Shown in pieces: positions 61,184-64,000 of a DNA stretch of 64,000 bases. Made by a program: the position numbers and the translations under genes. The notes under the pieces were generated by a model. That model did not search any database. It was given only the letters and a program-made list of their open reading frames with translations, and was not told the DNA's origin. The stretch is from Apteryx mantelli (taxonomy: Eukaryota > Chordata > Aves > Apterygiformes > Apterygidae). The number at the start of each line of letters is the position of its first letter. Positions within the stretch are counted from its first letter, which is position 1. The DNA lies in assembly GCF_036417845.1 (NCBI RefSeq), contig NC_089985.1, forward strand, positions 28,974,583 to 29,038,582, in the 5' to 3' direction.

Positions 61184-64000
61184 CTGAAACACAATTTTTT
61201 TAATCTTCATTAAAGAGCTTGCTAAAATAATTTTTAAAAAGATAAAACAAATTAAGCAAAAGTTGGCCTGATATTCTAGTAAAAGATGTATCCTTTTCTG
61301 CACCTACCCAAAAACAAGGGGTTTGCACTCAAGTAGCAAACAGAAGTGAAACACCATACTATTAAGGTGGCTATTGGTTTGTAACTTTTACAATCTGAAA
61401 CTGTAACTTTCAAAAGTTCAATTAATAAATTAGATGCAGTTTTGGTTTTGACTGGTTACATCTAATGTAATAACATTTAAAAAAAGTCTCAAGGCTATCC
61501 AAAAAAAAAAAATTCAAGACACAAAGTACAGAAAGATTGTATCAAAATCTTTAGGAAGTTGGAAACAGTAACATCCTCCCACCCTTCTTGTTGTTTCCCT
61601 GATAAATGTGCTTGCTAATTACCAAAGCATGTTGTGTGAAGCATGAGCATCCAGCATTTTACTATAAGCTCCCAAAAACGTTTTTGTTATCTGCAGTTTT
61701 AATTGTCTAAATGGTTATCATATAAATTCAAATAAACTCATAGAGCAAAGAAAAAAAAACCAAAAACAGATTAAGAAGTTAAAGCACATAAAAAATACAG
61801 AGAACCCCTGTATACAGAATATCATATTTTATCCACAAAACAATGGCTAGTTACTATTTTCACTAAAAACATTGCATCATTTTATTAATGATCCCCCCCC
61901 CCAAAAAAAAATCAGAGGAACACATATTTCTGTTTAGTAAGTGACTAGAACATTAATTCCAACAATTTCTCTTTTATTTCTCTTGTAAGAATTTCTCTTA
62001 CAATTTTTTTGTAGATGTCCTGTGTGGTGGAAACAAACCTGCGCTTCCATGTTATAAAAACAGAGCCTAGAAATATCTTAAAAAGAAAAAAAAAAAACAG
62101 AAAAAATCTCATGGCAATTGAAATCTCTCTATATAATAGTTACACTATGTTTTAAAAAGATTTACAATCAGATTTAAGCATAACTTATATATTAATTTTT
62201 TTAATTAAAATCAAATAAAAATCTGTTTTTTAATTATTGTTGCAAATTACAGTAACAATAATTTGGCCAAGTAGGCTTGCCTACTAAAGGAACAAATGTA
62301 AGCATGTGACAATGCCTGTTTTATTTCATGTAAACATTCAAGAACATGAACTAGTTACAAATTTCAGATTCATGGAGCCGGTCTTCCGACATGTGTAACA
62401 CATTGTTAGAAGGTATGTATTTGTTGGAATGCAAACCGGTATTTTGAATCACTGATACCAGGATCCTGTTACTGTAAGGAAACACATCATATATTTCCTT
62501 TCATAAAATTCTCAGGTTCCATTTTAAATTTTTTCCACCCTGTATAGATATGCTTTCTTGAATTGAGCCTCAAGTGACAATGCAATAATTACACAATAAG
62601 TGAAAAAAAAAAAAAACTTTAAGGTCAATAAAATGTTGTACCTAAATGAGTAATGTATGCTGTTAGAATTCATCTAGCTTGAAAAACAATTCTATTCTAA
62701 AAGTACATATTTGTTTATCAGTTTTTTTGATTGAAAGGACAGGGTAGAATAAGCTGACTTCCTCAAATAGATTTACAGCTATTAAGACCAAAGATTTTTT
62801 TAAAAATTTAACAATATTACCCATAGTATCAAAATATGTTTTGGACTGTTAATTCAAAATGCCAGCCTGCAAATTTACATTCTTATTAAGTATAGGAAAC
62901 TGCATACATTAATTTGAATATATACATGAAAATATGTAGGAACAAACAATTTAACCAACTGGAAGAAACAGGAATATATTGATTTCTTACTTTTTGGGTG
63001 TGTGTGTGTGTAAAAATATGGTAATACCTAGAACAGGTATAATAAGTATAAAGATTTTTCCTCCAGAATTTGTTTTTCTACATTATAGTTATGGAAATGT
63101 TACCTGTGGAAAGATACAGACACATTTTCCAAAATAAAGAACACAAAGAATTATACTATTTTTTTTCTTACCTGATCCAGCTATTACTGAAGTCATAAAA
63201 AAAAAAAAATTACTTTATTTCATTTGCAAAGCATGAGAAGGAACAGGTTGTAAACAGATATGCCCTTTGTAAACAGCTGTCCCTTTCTTGGAGGTTATCA
63301 TTTCTGTAGTAAAAGGGATTATATCAATTTTCTCCAGGGAACTTCAGGCAAACCACCTTCTTCAGATATTTAGGCAAACTGACTTTGAATCAGGACTCGC
63401 ACAATTTCTACAGTTAGATGCAGATAACCTCCACCTGCTGCCAGCCAGCCTGAGATAATGTCTTCAGCAGAGGAAGATGTCTGATCAGAGCCTTTGTGGT
63501 TACAGATTAACATAGAACCTGACACCAGGGAGTTGTTGAGGATGAGGTCCTTGATGATCTTTATTTTTTGCTTCCTCTCATGCTATCAGATGAAATAAAA
63601 TAGTTGTGTTATTGCTGTATGCGTATTACTGAACTCTAAGAAAGTGGTTAAATCAACCAGCTAAGTAGGAAAGTACGGTATAACTATCCTGCCACTGAGA
63701 TGGTCTTGATCACAGACTGAAGTTAGTCCCAACCAATAACATTTGAAAAAGAGGTGCAACTAGGATTAGACAATTGCCCTGAGGGAAAAAAAAAATCCTC
63801 TACGACTACCTTCTCTTAGCATATAAAGAAGAGGGAAGAAAATAGGTGTGGGGGAGAATCTTTAACTAGAAAACATGATTTCCAGAAAAGCTCTGAAGCT
63901 GCATCTTAACACTTTTGAAGTCATAACAGATTTTCTTCAAATGCTTCCTTATTATAATATATTTTAAATGGTTGTGCAAACATTCAATAATGGTCATTAT
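61184..64000 (-). other. MIGA1: MIGA1 intron, incomplete at window end
   Basis: The next 5' exon of the known protein is not found before 64000. The interval is AT-rich except for 63370-63582, where a candidate alternative last exon lies. It also contains a (TG)n run (62999-63010) and C9A8 near 61894. Confidence 0.6.
63190..63582 (-). CDS. Candidate alternative last exon of MIGA1 (or last exon of an unrecognised gene)
   Basis: A good acceptor (TTTCATCTGATAG, exon edge 63582) opens a 70-codon frame that starts HERKQKIKIIKDLILNN, contains SSSAEDIISGWLAAGGGYLH, ends RVLIQSQFA and stops at 63370-63372. An AATAAA follows on the same strand at 63214-63219. The exon starts in phase 0, as the skipped MIGA1 exon at 61183 does, so it could replace the C-terminal half of the protein. 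I do not recognise the peptide. Confidence 0.35.

Noticed and set aside
61945-62066. Good acceptor at 62067 on - with a 39-codon open frame (ITWKRRFVSTTQDIYKK)
   Set aside because: The open frame is not the phase-0 frame a MIGA1 join would use; that frame stops after four codons. Left as probable chance.

Overview
The window is nuclear DNA from a vertebrate, most likely a bird. Three split genes with GT-AG introns can be read exon by exon. They match the proteins FUBP1, NEXN and MIGA1 (FAM73A), and their order and orientation (MIGA1 and NEXN in tandem, FUBP1 convergent with NEXN) match human chromosome 1p31, here read in the opposite direction. The bird call is an inference: NEXN occupies about 28 kb (roughly half the human span), interspersed repeats are very sparse, and one worn CR1-like fragment is visible. 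Crocodile or turtle is not excluded. There are no bacterial, plasmid, phage, CRISPR or viral features.

Region 1, about 1-22.0 kb, + strand: the 3' three quarters of FUBP1. Fourteen coding exons run from residue ~139 (end of KH1) through KH2, KH3, KH4, the Pro/Gly linker and the C-terminal tyrosine-rich repeats to the stop at 17267-17269. A proximal poly(A) signal lies at 17595 and a distal one at 21969, so a 3' UTR of about 4.7 kb is possible. The N-terminal exons lie before the window. Several introns carry atypical donors or good cryptic exons.

Region 2, 22.9-51.5 kb, - strand: complete NEXN. Twelve coding exons (39890 down to 23458) give a 674-residue protein, one residue shorter than human nexilin. 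A non-coding first exon is predicted in a CpG island at 51.4-51.5 kb, which makes intron 1 about 11.5 kb. The 3' ends of FUBP1 and NEXN face each other across about 1 kb.

Region 3, 50.5-52.1 kb: a strong CpG island. On the - strand it has a perfect donor (51403-51410) for NEXN exon 1. On the + strand it has a TATAAATA box (51751) followed by two good donors. This is the layout of a divergent promoter and corresponds in position to human NEXN/NEXN-AS1.

Region 4, about 56.3-64 kb, - strand: the 3' half of MIGA1. Eight coding exons give the last ~300 residues; the 5' exons lie beyond the window. A further phase-compatible open exon with its own stop and AATAAA lies at 63.2-63.6 kb and is not accounted for by the known protein.

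The genes are not one pathway. FUBP1 is a nuclear single-strand nucleic-acid-binding regulator of transcription and splicing, NEXN is an actin-binding Z-disc protein of muscle, and MIGA1 is an outer mitochondrial membrane protein. What stands out is the candidate alternative exons and unusual splice sites in FUBP1, the divergent NEXN promoter, and the possible alternative last exon of MIGA1.
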